A stretch of 64,000 nt of DNA from Desulfococcus sp041737845 (lineage in GTDB: Bacteria; Desulfobacterota; Desulfobacteria; Desulfobacterales; Desulfococcaceae), in assembly GCF_041737845.1 (NCBI RefSeq), contig NZ_JBGSQX010000008.1:1-64000 (forward strand), in the 5' to 3' direction. Position numbers and translations under genes: made by a program. Shown in pieces: positions 33,833 through 43,199 of this stretch (its first letter is position 1; each line of letters begins with the position of its first letter). The notes under the pieces are model-generated. The model made no database searches, was not told the DNA's origin, and saw only the letters and a list, made by a program, of their open reading frames with translations.

Positions 33833-34294
33833 ATGCTCATCTACGACGATACGTATTCCTGGGAAGGATGGGGGGGCAAGCTGAAGCTCGGCAGCGGCCA
33901 GTGCCGGATGAAGATTTTTGATCTGGACAAGGGAAAGCGGCAGGGGCTTGCCCACCTGAAACCCATCATTGTCGTCGTGTCGGACCTCCCCCGCGAGCTG
34001 TCGTGGACCCCGAACCAGATGACCGTCAAAAGCTGTGCCAGCCACATCGCCACCCACGTGGTGCGGGAATTCAACATCGATCCCGAGCGGATGGTCTGGG
34101 TCGAGCACTATCCGGCGACCCCCGAAGGCGACCGGGTAAGATACCCCGTCGAAGAACGCTTCGACGAAGCCACGTTCACCTGGCGAGAGGAAGGCGCGCT
34201 TCAGGGGGGCTGGAAGCCCCTGTCTCCCCCCCTGGCGGCCCTCGTCAAAAAACTGCTGGCAGAAGCACCCAACCCCAAAGAAAGAGAGGCGTGA
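33833..34294 (+). CDS. Conserved hypothetical protein of unknown function
   Basis: The 153-residue protein begins MLIYDDTYSWEGWGGKLKLG, is soluble, and has no signal peptide, membrane helix or known catalytic motif that I can see. Notable features are a strand IIVVVSDLP, a conserved-looking MTVKSCASHIATHVVREFNIDPERMVWVEHYP region with one Cys and three His, and many aromatic residues. A clear TAGGAGAGACG site precedes the ATG, and the open frame upstream does not look coding. It lies two bases before tpx and shares a strong promoter with it. A role connected with peroxide or redox stress is inference. Confidence 0.8.
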   Translation: MLIYDDTYSWEGWGGKLKLGSGQCRMKIFDLDKGKRQGLAHLKPIIVVVSDLPRELSWTPNQMTVKSCASHIATHVVREFNIDPERMVWVEHYPATPEGDRVRYPVEERFDEATFTWREEGALQGGWKPLSPPLAALVKKLLAEAPNPKEREA

Positions 34295-34295
34295 C

Positions 34296-34811
34296 ATGAA
34301 AGAGCGTACCGGTATCGTGACCATGAAGGGAAATCCCGTAACCCTGATGGGGAAGGAGATTCAGGTGGGCGACACCGCCCCGGACGTCGAACTGACCGCC
34401 ACGAATCTGTCCCCCGTCAGGCTTTCCGCCTACCGGGGGAAGGTCTGCGTGATCTCTTCGGTGCCCTCCCTGGATACCCCCGTCTGCGACATGGAGACCC
34501 GCCGTTTCAACAAGGAGGCGGCGGCATTGGGAGAAGACGTGGCCATTCTCACCGTCAGCATGGACCTCCCCTTTGCCCAGAGCCGCTGGTGCGGGGCCGC
34601 CGGGGTGGACCGTGTCGTGACCCTCTCCGACCACTGGACGGCGGAATTCGGCGAAGCCTACGGCGTCCTGATCAAGGGGATCCGGCTTCTGGCCAGGGCC
34701 GTTTTTGTCGTGGACCGGGAAGGCGTGGTCCGCTATGTCCAGACCGTGGGCGAGATCGCCAGTGAGCCGGATTATGATGCGGCCGTTGCGGCCGCCAAGA
34801 AGCTGGTCTGA
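34296..34811 (+). CDS. tpx: Thiol peroxidase Tpx
   Basis: The 171-residue peroxiredoxin has the Tpx motif SVPSLDTPVCDMETRRF with the peroxidatic Cys (about residue 64), and the resolving Cys in RWCGAAG (about 98), giving the atypical 2-Cys mechanism. It reduces hydrogen peroxide and alkyl peroxides using thioredoxin. It follows the unknown protein by one base and shares its promoter. An AGAGAGGCG site precedes the ATG. Confidence 0.95.
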   Translation: MKERTGIVTMKGNPVTLMGKEIQVGDTAPDVELTATNLSPVRLSAYRGKVCVISSVPSLDTPVCDMETRRFNKEAAALGEDVAILTVSMDLPFAQSRWCGAAGVDRVVTLSDHWTAEFGEAYGVLIKGIRLLARAVFVVDREGVVRYVQTVGEIASEPDYDAAVAAAKKLV

Positions 34812-34876
34812 AAGGTCGGAACCCGGACGAACAGCCCCAATACGGCATATCAAGCCGGCGAACAGGGAGGAAAAAT

Positions 34877-35854
34877 ATGAAACGGTGGGGTGTGTGGGCT
34901 GCGATGACCGCAGCGGTGCTCCTGGCCATGCCGGCCATGGCCGCCATGACCGTCAAACTGGGGGTGGTGACCAAACCAGGATCCGCCCAGAACATCGTCG
35001 CGGAAAAATTCAAGGAACTGGTTGAAGCGCGGACGGCCGGCGAGGTCACGGTCAAGATCTTCCACAGCGCTGCCCTGGGGAACGAGACGGAGATCCTGCA
35101 GCAGATCCAGATGGGCACGGTGGAGATGGGCGTGATCACCAGCGGCGTTTTCGACACCTTCGATCCCATCGTCCGGGTCATCGATTATCCTTTTCTGTTT
35201 GGAGACGACGCCCTGGCCGATGTGATCCTGGACGGTCCCCTGGGCGCGGAGATCCTGGCAGGCCTCGAGACCTCCGGGTTCAAGGGGCTTTGCTTCTCCG
35301 AGAACGGCTTCCGAAATCTCACCAACAGCAAGCGTCCGGTCAAGGCCGCCTCCGATGTGGACGGGCTCAAGATCCGCGTCATGGACTCCGCCATCCACAA
35401 CGCCATCTGGCAGTCCATGGGTGCCAATCCCACCCCCATGCCCTGGCCCATCTATACCGAACTGGAGCAGCGGGTCATCGACGGTCAGGAAAATCCCCTG
35501 TGGGTTCTGGAGGTCTACAGGTTCTACGAGATCCAGAAATATATGACCCTGACCCGCCATGTCTACTCGCCCCATATCGACGTGGCGTCCCTCACCTGGT
35601 GGAATACCCTGAAGCCTGAGATGCAGGCGTTGCTGCAGACCGCCATGAAGGACGCCGCAGTCTTCCAGCGGGCGGACAACCGCGCCGGGGATGCCGAACG
35701 CCTCAGGATGCTCAAGGAGAAGGGGATGCAGGTAGAGGAGAATCCGGACATATCGTCTTTCCGGGAAAGGACGGATCGCCTGAAAGAGATGGACCTCTAC
35801 CAGGACCCCAAGGTGAAATCCCTCTTGACCAGGATGATTGAGGCCACCCGGTGA
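34877..35854 (+). CDS. dctP: TRAP transporter substrate-binding protein DctP
   Basis: The 325-residue protein has a signal peptide (about 1-23, ending AMPAMAAM), then the TRAP solute-binding fold: KLGVVTKPGSAQNIVAEKFKE, IFHSAALGNETEILQQIQMG, and the substrate-anchoring region DGLKIRVMDSAIHNAIWQSMGANPTPMPWPI. It captures organic acids in the periplasm. The dctQ and dctM genes follow, so a complete tripartite system is present. A GGGAGG site precedes the ATG. Confidence 0.94.
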   Translation: MKRWGVWAAMTAAVLLAMPAMAAMTVKLGVVTKPGSAQNIVAEKFKELVEARTAGEVTVKIFHSAALGNETEILQQIQMGTVEMGVITSGVFDTFDPIVRVIDYPFLFGDDALADVILDGPLGAEILAGLETSGFKGLCFSENGFRNLTNSKRPVKAASDVDGLKIRVMDSAIHNAIWQSMGANPTPMPWPIYTELEQRVIDGQENPLWVLEVYRFYEIQKYMTLTRHVYSPHIDVASLTWWNTLKPEMQALLQTAMKDAAVFQRADNRAGDAERLRMLKEKGMQVEENPDISSFRERTDRLKEMDLYQDPKVKSLLTRMIEATR

Positions 35855-35882
35855 CGGGGCGTTGATTCGAAATGATTCCGCC

Positions 35883-36365
35883 ATGAACGTCCTCGACACG
35901 ATCAGCCGGCGCCTGAACCGCTGGGTCGAGGGGTCCCTCTTTGTCATGGGTTTTGGCATGGCCGCCATCGTGTCGGCCCAGGTGTTTTCGCGATACGTTT
36001 TAAACCATTCCATTTACTGGTCGGAGGAGCTGTCCCGCTACCTTCTGGTGTGGCTGACATTTCTGGGCGCATCCTCGGCCTATCGCCGGGGCATGCATCC
36101 GGGGGTTGACGTTCTGTACGCCCGCATGCCGCCCCGGTTGCGGAAAGCGGCCGCCGTCATCGTCCACGCGGCATCCATGCTCCTTTTCGGCGTCATGATC
36201 TGGTATGGGTGCCGGTTCGCCTATTTTGTCCGCCTCCAGATTTCCCCGGCCCTCTCCCTGCCCAAATGGATCCTCTTCGCCGTCGTTCCCCTGAGCGGCG
36301 CGATCCTCATGGTCCACGCCCTGGTGCGTCTTGCCCGGGATGTGAAAGGACGCGGCCCCGGATGA
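35883..36365 (+). CDS. dctQ: TRAP transporter small permease DctQ
   Basis: The 160-residue protein has four membrane helices (about 15-35, 50-65, 90-110 and 125-145) and the WSEELSRYLLVWLTFLGASSAYRRG signature of DctQ. It links DctP to the large permease. The start at 35883 is chosen over an upstream TTG/ATG that adds a charged stretch. Its stop overlaps the dctM start by four bases. Confidence 0.93.
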   Translation: MNVLDTISRRLNRWVEGSLFVMGFGMAAIVSAQVFSRYVLNHSIYWSEELSRYLLVWLTFLGASSAYRRGMHPGVDVLYARMPPRLRKAAAVIVHAASMLLFGVMIWYGCRFAYFVRLQISPALSLPKWILFAVVPLSGAILMVHALVRLARDVKGRGPG

Positions 36366-37642
36366 GCGCGGAACTCCTCCTCCTGTCGCTGGTGTTCCTC
36401 TTCGCCCTCAATGCGCCCATTGCCGTGGCCATCGGGGTGGCGTCCATCGTCGCCATCGTCTTCCAGGGCAATTTTTCTTTGATGATGGTGGTCCAGCGCA
36501 TGTTCGGCGGTACGGATTCCTTCCACCTCATGGCGGTGCCGCTCTTCATGTATGCGGGGGTGATCATGGAGGCGGGGGGCATCAGCCGGCGGATCATCGA
36601 TTTCGCCAACGCCCTGGTGGGGTGGCTTCCCGGGGGGCTTGCTGCGGTGACCGTGGTTTCGGCCATGTTTTTCGCGGGGATCTCGGGGTCGGCGGCGGCC
36701 GACGCGGCAGCCGTGGGCGCGGTCATGATCCCGGCCATGAAAAAATCCGGATACGAATCCGATTTCGCGGCGGCGGTCCAGGCCTCGGGCGGCGCCATCG
36801 GCGTCATCATTCCGCCGTCGATCCCCATGATCATCTTCGGGTTCCTCACCGGCGCCTCCATCAGCCAGCTATTTGCGGCGGGCATCCTGCCGGGGGTGCT
36901 GATCGGCGTTTCCCTGATCGCCGTCTCCACGGTGATTTCACGCCGTCGGGGCTACGGCGCCACGTGCCGGTTCTCTTTGGCCGAGATCCGGCGGACGTTC
37001 CGGCGGGCACTCCTGGCCCTGGGGGCGCCTTTGATCATCCTGGGGGGGATCCTCTTCGGCATCTTCACCGCGACGGAATCCGCCGCCGTGGCCGTGGTCT
37101 ACGCCCTGTTCGTGGGCATGGCCGTTTACCGGAAGATCACCCTGAAGGACCTCTTTCCCATCTTCCGGGACGGCTCCGTCACCGCGTCCATCGTGATGTT
37201 CATCATCGCCACGGCGTCGGTTTTCAGCTGGATCGCCGCCATCGAAGACATTCCGGCAAGGCTTTCGGGGGTCCTGCTCTCCGTGACGGCCGATCCGGTG
37301 CTCCTGCTCCTCCTGGTCAACGCGGTGCTGCTCGTCGCCGGTACCTTCGTGGAAACCACGGCGGCGCTGATCCTGCTCGTACCCATGATCACGTCGATGC
37401 TGCCCGCCATGGGGATCGACATCATCCAACTCGGGGCCATCGTGGTCACCAACCTGGCCATCGGCATGCTGACGCCGCCCATGGGCATCTGCCTCATCGT
37501 CTCCGGGTCGATCTCGGGGGATTCCCTTACGGCCGTCAGCCGCCGGGTGCTGCCGTTTCTGGCGGTTCTGATCGCGGATCTCCTGGTGATCACATTCTTT
37601 TCCCCGATCACCATGTGGCCTGCGGGGCTGGTCGCCAAATAG
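36362..37642 (+). CDS. dctM: TRAP transporter large permease DctM
   Basis: The 426-residue protein has about twelve membrane helices and the DctM hallmarks FAGISGSAAADAAAVGAVMIPAM, GVIIPPSIPMIIFG and the final GMLTPPMGICLIVSGSISG. It carries the Na+-coupled substrate flux. A Na+ gradient produced by respiration would power both this transporter and the Na+-type ATP synthase of the window; that link is inference. The ATG lies within the dctQ stop (ATGA overlap). Confidence 0.95.
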   Translation: MSAELLLLSLVFLFALNAPIAVAIGVASIVAIVFQGNFSLMMVVQRMFGGTDSFHLMAVPLFMYAGVIMEAGGISRRIIDFANALVGWLPGGLAAVTVVSAMFFAGISGSAAADAAAVGAVMIPAMKKSGYESDFAAAVQASGGAIGVIIPPSIPMIIFGFLTGASISQLFAAGILPGVLIGVSLIAVSTVISRRRGYGATCRFSLAEIRRTFRRALLALGAPLIILGGILFGIFTATESAAVAVVYALFVGMAVYRKITLKDLFPIFRDGSVTASIVMFIIATASVFSWIAAIEDIPARLSGVLLSVTADPVLLLLLVNAVLLVAGTFVETTAALILLVPMITSMLPAMGIDIIQLGAIVVTNLAIGMLTPPMGICLIVSGSISGDSLTAVSRRVLPFLAVLIADLLVITFFSPITMWPAGLVAK

Positions 37643-37659
37643 GCAGCCCGCCGGGCGGA

Positions 37660-40089
37660 TCACTTTTTCTTTTTCGACGCCTCCTCCGCTAATTTTGCCA
37701 GTTCTTCCTCCTCGTCCTGAAGCACCTTCATGGCGGCTGCGGATGCGGCCTGGGCCAGATACGGGTCCACCCCGCCGGGCGCCGTCGATTTTCCCCCGGA
37801 AGCGGGCGTACCGCCTCCCTGGGTCATCTCCGGCGGGAAATAGACGGTGACGTTTCGGTGGGCGAATTCGATGCCGGCCTTCCGGAATTTTTCCTGGAGG
37901 AGCCGGTAGACCTCTCTTTGGATGATGAACTGTTCCCCCGGGATGCTCTTGAATTTCACGCGCATGACCATGGCGGAATCGTCCAGGGACTTCACGCCCT
38001 GGGACTTGATCTTGCTCAGCAGGGACTTGCCGATTTCCGGATCCTTCCGAATCTCCTCGTCGATTTTCTTGATGATCTTGCGCACCTGGTCCACGTCCGT
38101 GTCGTACCGGACCTGGAAGTTGAGCTTGGTGATGATGTAGTCGCGGCTGAAATTGGTGACCGAACTGAGGTCGCCGAAGGGGATGGTGTTGATCATGCCC
38201 CGGGGGTGCCGGAGCCGCATGGACCTCAGGGAGATCTGTTCCACCGTGCCCTTCATACTGCCCGATTCGACGTAATCGCCGATGCGGAAGGCGTCGTCCA
38301 TCAGGAAGAAGATGCCCGAAATGATGTCCTTGACCAGGGTCTGGGCGCCGAATCCGATGGCCAGGCCGAAGATGCCGGCGCCGGCGATAAGTGGCCCGAT
38401 GTTGACCCCCAGGGACGACAGGATGGTGAGCCCGACAAAAACGACGAGCACCATGAGGATGAATTTCCGGAGCAGCAGCAGGAGCGTCCCGCTCCGGGAG
38501 CCTCCCGCGCCCCCCTCGTCATCCATTTCATCGTGACCCGCCGGCATCTCCTCCTTGATCTTCCGGTCGATCCAGGCCTTGGCGAACTCCCAGGTACCAT
38601 ATCCCAGAAGAAGGATCAGCAGACTGCTGAACAGCGATCTTGTCACCTCCCGGCCGAAGGGCCAGTCGATTCCCCACAGACGAAGCATGAGGAACAGGAA
38701 CAGGGCGACCAGAAGCACGTGGAACCCCTTCCGGATCAGGGGAATGTATCGCCCGATGGCCAGGGACTCCTCGGACGGAAAATCAACGGCCGGCAGGTCT
38801 TTTCGGGGCTCGCCCTCTTCCGTCTCCCCCGGGGGCTCGCTGAGGTCGATGGTGCTGGCGACCCGAACGAAGGCGATGCGGAAGAGCCTCTGACACCCGT
38901 AATTGAGGAGCAGGAAAACCGGGACGCTGAGGAAGCTCAGGATCAGCCGGTTGACCAGGTTTTCGGCGCCGCTCAGCATGCCGATCTCCCAGAAGAGGGC
39001 GATGCAGACCAGAAAGAAAAGGACCGGGATGTACCAGTGCTTCACAAGCCTTTCCTGGAGCGCGCTCGGTTCCTCCTCCGCAGAAAAGTAATTTTCCCGA
39101 ATGGCGGCGGCGATCGGTTCGCGGCGCCGGATCACCATGACGGCCGCCAGGACGACCACCGACAGCCCCGCCAGGTTGTAAAGAATGAGATGGACATGGG
39201 CGCCTGGATCGACCAGTTCGAACAGGCTGCTGGTGACGCCCAGGAAGATGGCCGTGACGGCGATGAAGACCGTCCATCGGAAGAGGTACCGGGCGCCCGC
39301 GTCGCTCACGGGAAAAAACCGGAGGATGGGATTTTTCGGGGAAAGGATGAAGACCAGGATGAGGATGATCAGCCGCACGTAATAGGCGCCGAGAAGGTAG
39401 ACGACGGTGAACAAACGGGTAGTGCCCGTCTTTTCATAGAACAGGATATATACCAGGAAGGTCGACAGGATAAAGATCAGGGCGCCTGCGATTTCGAGAG
39501 AAAGGTTAAGCATGATCCGCCATGCCTTTCGGACATGGCCCGAAGGCGGGGCGTTCGCCAGGGTCTGCCGCATGCCGGCCGTCCAGCGGTGGAAGAGCCA
39601 TTCGGCAACCGCGCCCGAGAATATCAGGAGGAGGACCCCCATGCTCATCATCAAAATGGCCGAAACACCCCGGCCCCCGGTGAGGCGGTGGGCCAGCCGC
39701 GGCAATTCGTCCGGCGACGCCAGGGTGCCGCTCAGGAAGGCGTCGAGACGGGTATTGAGGGAGGACATGACGCCTTCCGCCTGACGGAAGATCTTGACAA
39801 GAACGCGGCGTTTCGGGGCCGGCGCTTCGGCCGTCTCCGGAACGGGAGGCGCTTTTTGATCGACGGTCTTTTGGATCTTGGCTTCGATCAGCCGGCCGAG
39901 AAGGGCGTCGATTTCCGTGTCGCTCAGGTCTTTCAGGGGATCTTCCGACGCGGCGTCGGCGCTGTTCCGGGCGTCCTTGACGGCCTTCATTGCGGCCGGG
40001 GATGCGGCCCCCGCGGTCTGGGCGAGCAGGCTGAACAGCATCAGGATGCCCATCGAAAACCCCAGGGTATTTCTCATTAGACGGCTCAT
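37660..40089 (-). CDS. Large MscS-family mechanosensitive channel
   Basis: The 809-residue protein has a signal peptide, a helical periplasmic part (about 35-145), about ten membrane helices, and the MscS core with the pore helix GPLIAGAGIFGLAIGFGAQTLVKDIISG (about 565-592), IGDYVE and the beta domain (INTIPFGDLSSVTNFSRDY). It resembles the YbiO/MscM-type multi-helix channels that release solutes on osmotic downshift. The C-terminus is a charged Ala/Glu/Lys tail ending EEASKKKK. It is convergent with dctM and follows hldD in the leftward direction. Confidence 0.92.
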   Translation of the reverse strand: MSRLMRNTLGFSMGILMLFSLLAQTAGAASPAAMKAVKDARNSADAASEDPLKDLSDTEIDALLGRLIEAKIQKTVDQKAPPVPETAEAPAPKRRVLVKIFRQAEGVMSSLNTRLDAFLSGTLASPDELPRLAHRLTGGRGVSAILMMSMGVLLLIFSGAVAEWLFHRWTAGMRQTLANAPPSGHVRKAWRIMLNLSLEIAGALIFILSTFLVYILFYEKTGTTRLFTVVYLLGAYYVRLIILILVFILSPKNPILRFFPVSDAGARYLFRWTVFIAVTAIFLGVTSSLFELVDPGAHVHLILYNLAGLSVVVLAAVMVIRRREPIAAAIRENYFSAEEEPSALQERLVKHWYIPVLFFLVCIALFWEIGMLSGAENLVNRLILSFLSVPVFLLLNYGCQRLFRIAFVRVASTIDLSEPPGETEEGEPRKDLPAVDFPSEESLAIGRYIPLIRKGFHVLLVALFLFLMLRLWGIDWPFGREVTRSLFSSLLILLLGYGTWEFAKAWIDRKIKEEMPAGHDEMDDEGGAGGSRSGTLLLLLRKFILMVLVVFVGLTILSSLGVNIGPLIAGAGIFGLAIGFGAQTLVKDIISGIFFLMDDAFRIGDYVESGSMKGTVEQISLRSMRLRHPRGMINTIPFGDLSSVTNFSRDYIITKLNFQVRYDTDVDQVRKIIKKIDEEIRKDPEIGKSLLSKIKSQGVKSLDDSAMVMRVKFKSIPGEQFIIQREVYRLLQEKFRKAGIEFAHRNVTVYFPPEMTQGGGTPASGGKSTAPGGVDPYLAQAASAAAMKVLQDEEEELAKLAEEASKKKK

Positions 40090-40137
40090 ACGACCTCCTT
40101 TGAGATGTTCATGGGATGACCATTGGCGTGAGGGTGT

Positions 40138-41148
40138 TTACGGGCTTATGCCCCTGTCGGCGTCCGGCTCCAGGTGGCCGCCGGCCGCAAGATATTTCCG
40201 GACGTATTCCCGGATGGCCTCCTCGAGGGGCATGCAGACATGGGCGCAGCCGGCATCCCGAAGCCGGGACGTGTCGGCGCAGGTGTAATACTGGTATTTT
40301 CCCCTGAGGGCTTCGGGCATGGGGACATACTCGATATTCAAGGGCTTTCCCGCTGCCGAAAAGAGGGCCCGGGCCACGTCGTTCCAGGACCGGGCCGTTC
40401 CCGTGCCGATATTGAAGAGGCCGTTGACCTCGGGGTGATCGAGAAAGAAGAGGGTCATGGCGACGGCGTCGGCCACATAGATGAAGTCGCGAAGCTGTTC
40501 GCCGTCTCCGTAGTCGCTCCGGTGGGATTTGAAGAGCCGGATTCTGCCCTCGTCCCGGACGCCGGGATAGGCCTTGTTGACGACGCTCCGCATCTCCCCC
40601 TTGTGGTATTCGTTGGGGCCGTAGACGTTGAAGTACTTGAGGCCCGCCATGTGGTCCAGCCAGCCCTCCCGGCGGGCCAGGAGGTCGAAGAGGTGCTTCG
40701 AATACCCGTACATGTTGAGGGGCCGCAGATGGTGGAGGGCCGCTGCGTCGTCCCTGTAGCCGTGTTCCCCGGCGCCGTAAGTGGCCGCGCTGGAGGCGTA
40801 GATGAAGCGGCAGTCGCGCCGGCCGACCTGCCACCGGGCGATCCGGGCGGTGTACCGGTAGTTGTTTTCCATGAGAAAATCGGCGTTCCGCTCGGTGGTG
40901 GCGGAGCAGGCCCCCAGGTGGAAGATGGCCCGGATGTCGCCACCGAAGGCGTTTTTTTCGAGCCTCTCGATGAAATCGCCCCGGTCGAGGTAGTCGAGAT
41001 ACCTCAGGGGTACCAGGTTCTTCCATTTTTCCGATTCCCCCAGGTGGTCGACGATCAACAGGTCGTCGATCCCCCGGCGGTTGAGCTGACAGGCAATGGC
41101 GCTTCCGATGAATCCCGCGCCGCCGGTGATCACAATCATATTCTTCAT
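40138..41148 (-). CDS. hldD: ADP-L-glycero-D-manno-heptose 6-epimerase
   Basis: The 336-residue short-chain epimerase has the NADP site IVITGGAGFIGSAIA, the FHLGACSATTE region special to HldD, the catalytic Tyr-Lys in MYGYSKHLFD and YFNVYGPNEYHKG. It makes the heptose precursor of the lipopolysaccharide inner core. Its start overlaps the VWA-protein stop by four bases, so it is coupled to the MoxR/VWA pair, an unexpected combination. Confidence 0.94.
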   Translation of the reverse strand: MKNMIVITGGAGFIGSAIACQLNRRGIDDLLIVDHLGESEKWKNLVPLRYLDYLDRGDFIERLEKNAFGGDIRAIFHLGACSATTERNADFLMENNYRYTARIARWQVGRRDCRFIYASSAATYGAGEHGYRDDAAALHHLRPLNMYGYSKHLFDLLARREGWLDHMAGLKYFNVYGPNEYHKGEMRSVVNKAYPGVRDEGRIRLFKSHRSDYGDGEQLRDFIYVADAVAMTLFFLDHPEVNGLFNIGTGTARSWNDVARALFSAAGKPLNIEYVPMPEALRGKYQYYTCADTSRLRDAGCAHVCMPLEEAIREYVRKYLAAGGHLEPDADRGISP

Positions 41149-42335
41149 TTTCCCGATAAATGCGCCACGGCCTTCTCCAGGCCGTCAATGGACAGTTCGA
41201 ACATTGGGAAGATCTGCCCGATCATGGTGATGGTGCGGGTGTATCCCCACATCCGCTCCGGCACGGGATTGAGCCACGCCGACCGGGGGAAGGTCTCCGT
41301 CAGGAACCGGAGCTGTTCGATGCTGGGCCTGCCGCTCCGCTCCTCCAGGTGGATCGATCCGTCCGCCGTCATGAGCTCGTAGGGGGCCATGCTCGCATCC
41401 CCCACGACGATGAGGCGGGTTTCCGGGTCGAACCGCGCGAACTCCGAAACCCGCTGGGCCTTTTTGTAGCGGGCCGCATCCGCCCAGACATTGTCGTAGA
41501 TCGTGTTGTGGAAAAAATAGGTTGTCAGCTCCTTGAACTGGGCCCGGGCATAATTGAAAAGCGTCTGGACCACCGGGATGTAAGGGTCCATGGACCACCC
41601 GCCGTTGTCGATGGCGAGAATGATCTTGAGGCGGTCCTTCAGGCTCTGCTCGAAGACGATCTCGATCTCGCCCGCGTTCTTCATGGTCTGGTAGATGGTC
41701 TCGTCCACGTTGACCTGGTCTTTGGGGCCGGCGGGCACCAGGTTCCGGAGCCGCTTCAGGGCCTCGCCCATCATGGCCTGGGTCAGGGGGCCCTCCAGGG
41801 AGTAGTCCCGGTAGCGGCGGTCCATGGCCACCTTGACGGCGGACCGGTTTCGGGAGACCCCGCCCACCCGCATCCCGCCGGGGTGGTATCCGGAATGGCC
41901 CACCGGGGAGGTGCCGCCGGTCCCGATCCATTTGCTTCCGCCGTGGTGGGCTTCGGTCTGCTCCTTGAGGCGCTCTTTGAAATACTGGATCAGCTCGTCG
42001 GGCGACATCCCGGCGAGGGTGGATTCCTCCTCGCCCAGGGCCCTGGCCAGCTCCCGTGGGTTTTTCAGCCACTGCTCGAGGAGGAGGCGGGCCATGTCGT
42101 CGAGCTCGAAGCCGCCGGCGTCGGGGAGATCGGCGCCCGCAAAGTGGTGGGCGAAGACCTGGTCGAAGATGTCGAAATACCGCTCGCTCTTGACCAGGAT
42201 CGCCCGGGCGGCCGTGTAGAACTCGTTCAGGGAGTGGATCATTCCGCCGGCGAGGGCCTTGTGAAGCGTCAGGAAGGCCGTGGGGCTGACGGGGACCCCC
42301 GAGCTTTTGAGCAGGTAGAAGAAGTCGACGAACAT
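41145..42335 (-). CDS. CoxE-like VWA-domain protein
   Basis: The 396-residue protein has an N-terminal helical part (FVDFFYLLKSSGVPVSP) and a C-terminal von Willebrand A domain (about 220-390). The usual metal motif DxSxS reads DNGGWS, so metal binding may differ; VVGDASMAPYEL lies later in the domain. It directly follows a MoxR-type AAA ATPase gene; such pairs work as chaperones that mature or insert metals into other enzymes. The target is unknown. Confidence 0.88.
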   Translation of the reverse strand: MFVDFFYLLKSSGVPVSPTAFLTLHKALAGGMIHSLNEFYTAARAILVKSERYFDIFDQVFAHHFAGADLPDAGGFELDDMARLLLEQWLKNPRELARALGEEESTLAGMSPDELIQYFKERLKEQTEAHHGGSKWIGTGGTSPVGHSGYHPGGMRVGGVSRNRSAVKVAMDRRYRDYSLEGPLTQAMMGEALKRLRNLVPAGPKDQVNVDETIYQTMKNAGEIEIVFEQSLKDRLKIILAIDNGGWSMDPYIPVVQTLFNYARAQFKELTTYFFHNTIYDNVWADAARYKKAQRVSEFARFDPETRLIVVGDASMAPYELMTADGSIHLEERSGRPSIEQLRFLTETFPRSAWLNPVPERMWGYTRTITMIGQIFPMFELSIDGLEKAVAHLSGK

Positions 42336-42342
42336 GGGCGCC

Positions 42343-43191
42343 TTAGAAAAGCTTCCGGCGGCTCGTGAAATTGAGCGCCCGCTGGTAGTCCCCGCTCTTC
42401 TTGAAGAGCACGCCCAGGTAGGGGACCTCCCCCTTCTGGAGCTTTTTCGGCGTGAAATCCGGGTCGGCCCGGAGGGCCCGGATCCAGTTGATGAGTTCCC
42501 GGGTGGCCGGCTTCTTCTCCACGGCGTCCAGCTCCCTCAGGCCGTAAAAAGCGGTGATGGCGCCTTCCATGAGGTTTTCCTCGATGCCGGGGAAATGGAC
42601 CGCGATGATCTTGCGCATCATTTTGGGGTCCGGGAAGGCGATGTGGTGAAAATTGCACCGGCCCAGGAACGGGTCGGAGAGGTCCTTCTTGGCGTTGGAG
42701 GTGATGATGATAACGGGCCGGTGGCGGGTCTGGACGGTTTTGTCGATTTCGATGATGTCGAAGGCCATCTGGTCCAGGACGTCCAGCATGTCGTCCTGGA
42801 AATCGGTGTCGGCCTTGTCGATCTCGTCGATGAGGAGGACCGTCCGCCGCTCGGCCGTGAAGGCCTGGCCGATCTTGCCCATGGAAATATATTCCTCGAT
42901 GTTGCTGACGTCCCGGCGGGAGTCGCCGAAGCGGCTGTCGTTGAGCCGCGTGAGGGTGTCGTACTGGTAAAGCGCGCTCACCAGCTTCATGCTCGATTTG
43001 ACGTTCAGAACGATGAGCGGCATGTCGAGGCTCTCCGCGATGGCGTGGGCGAGCATGGTTTTGCCCGTGCCCGGCTCCCCCTTCAGCAGGAGGGGCATCT
43101 CTAAGGCCATGGAGATGTTGACGATGCTCGCCAGTTCGTCATCCAAAATGTAGCGGTTGGCGCCGCTGAACTGTGGTCCGGTCTCTGTCAT
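42343..43191 (-). CDS. MoxR-family AAA+ ATPase
   Basis: The 282-residue ATPase has Walker A GEPGTGKT (about 40-47), Walker B VLLIDEIDKAD, sensor 1 IIITSNAKKDL and an arginine finger region. The start at 43191 has a GAGGGGATTG site; the open frame extends upstream through unlike sequence. It comes immediately before the VWA gene, the standard MoxR/VWA partnership. The gene before it encodes a methionine-synthase-like protein ending eight bases upstream. Confidence 0.92.
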   Translation of the reverse strand: MTETGPQFSGANRYILDDELASIVNISMALEMPLLLKGEPGTGKTMLAHAIAESLDMPLIVLNVKSSMKLVSALYQYDTLTRLNDSRFGDSRRDVSNIEEYISMGKIGQAFTAERRTVLLIDEIDKADTDFQDDMLDVLDQMAFDIIEIDKTVQTRHRPVIIITSNAKKDLSDPFLGRCNFHHIAFPDPKMMRKIIAVHFPGIEENLMEGAITAFYGLRELDAVEKKPATRELINWIRALRADPDFTPKKLQKGEVPYLGVLFKKSGDYQRALNFTSRRKLF

Positions 43192-43199
43192 CAATCCCC

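Noticed and set aside
37858..40080. 740-codon open frame on the plus strand
   Set aside because: It lies antisense to the mscS-family gene, is low in sequence complexity (rich in Asp, Gly, Gln, Pro) and has no family likeness; it is a codon-bias shadow in GC-rich DNA.
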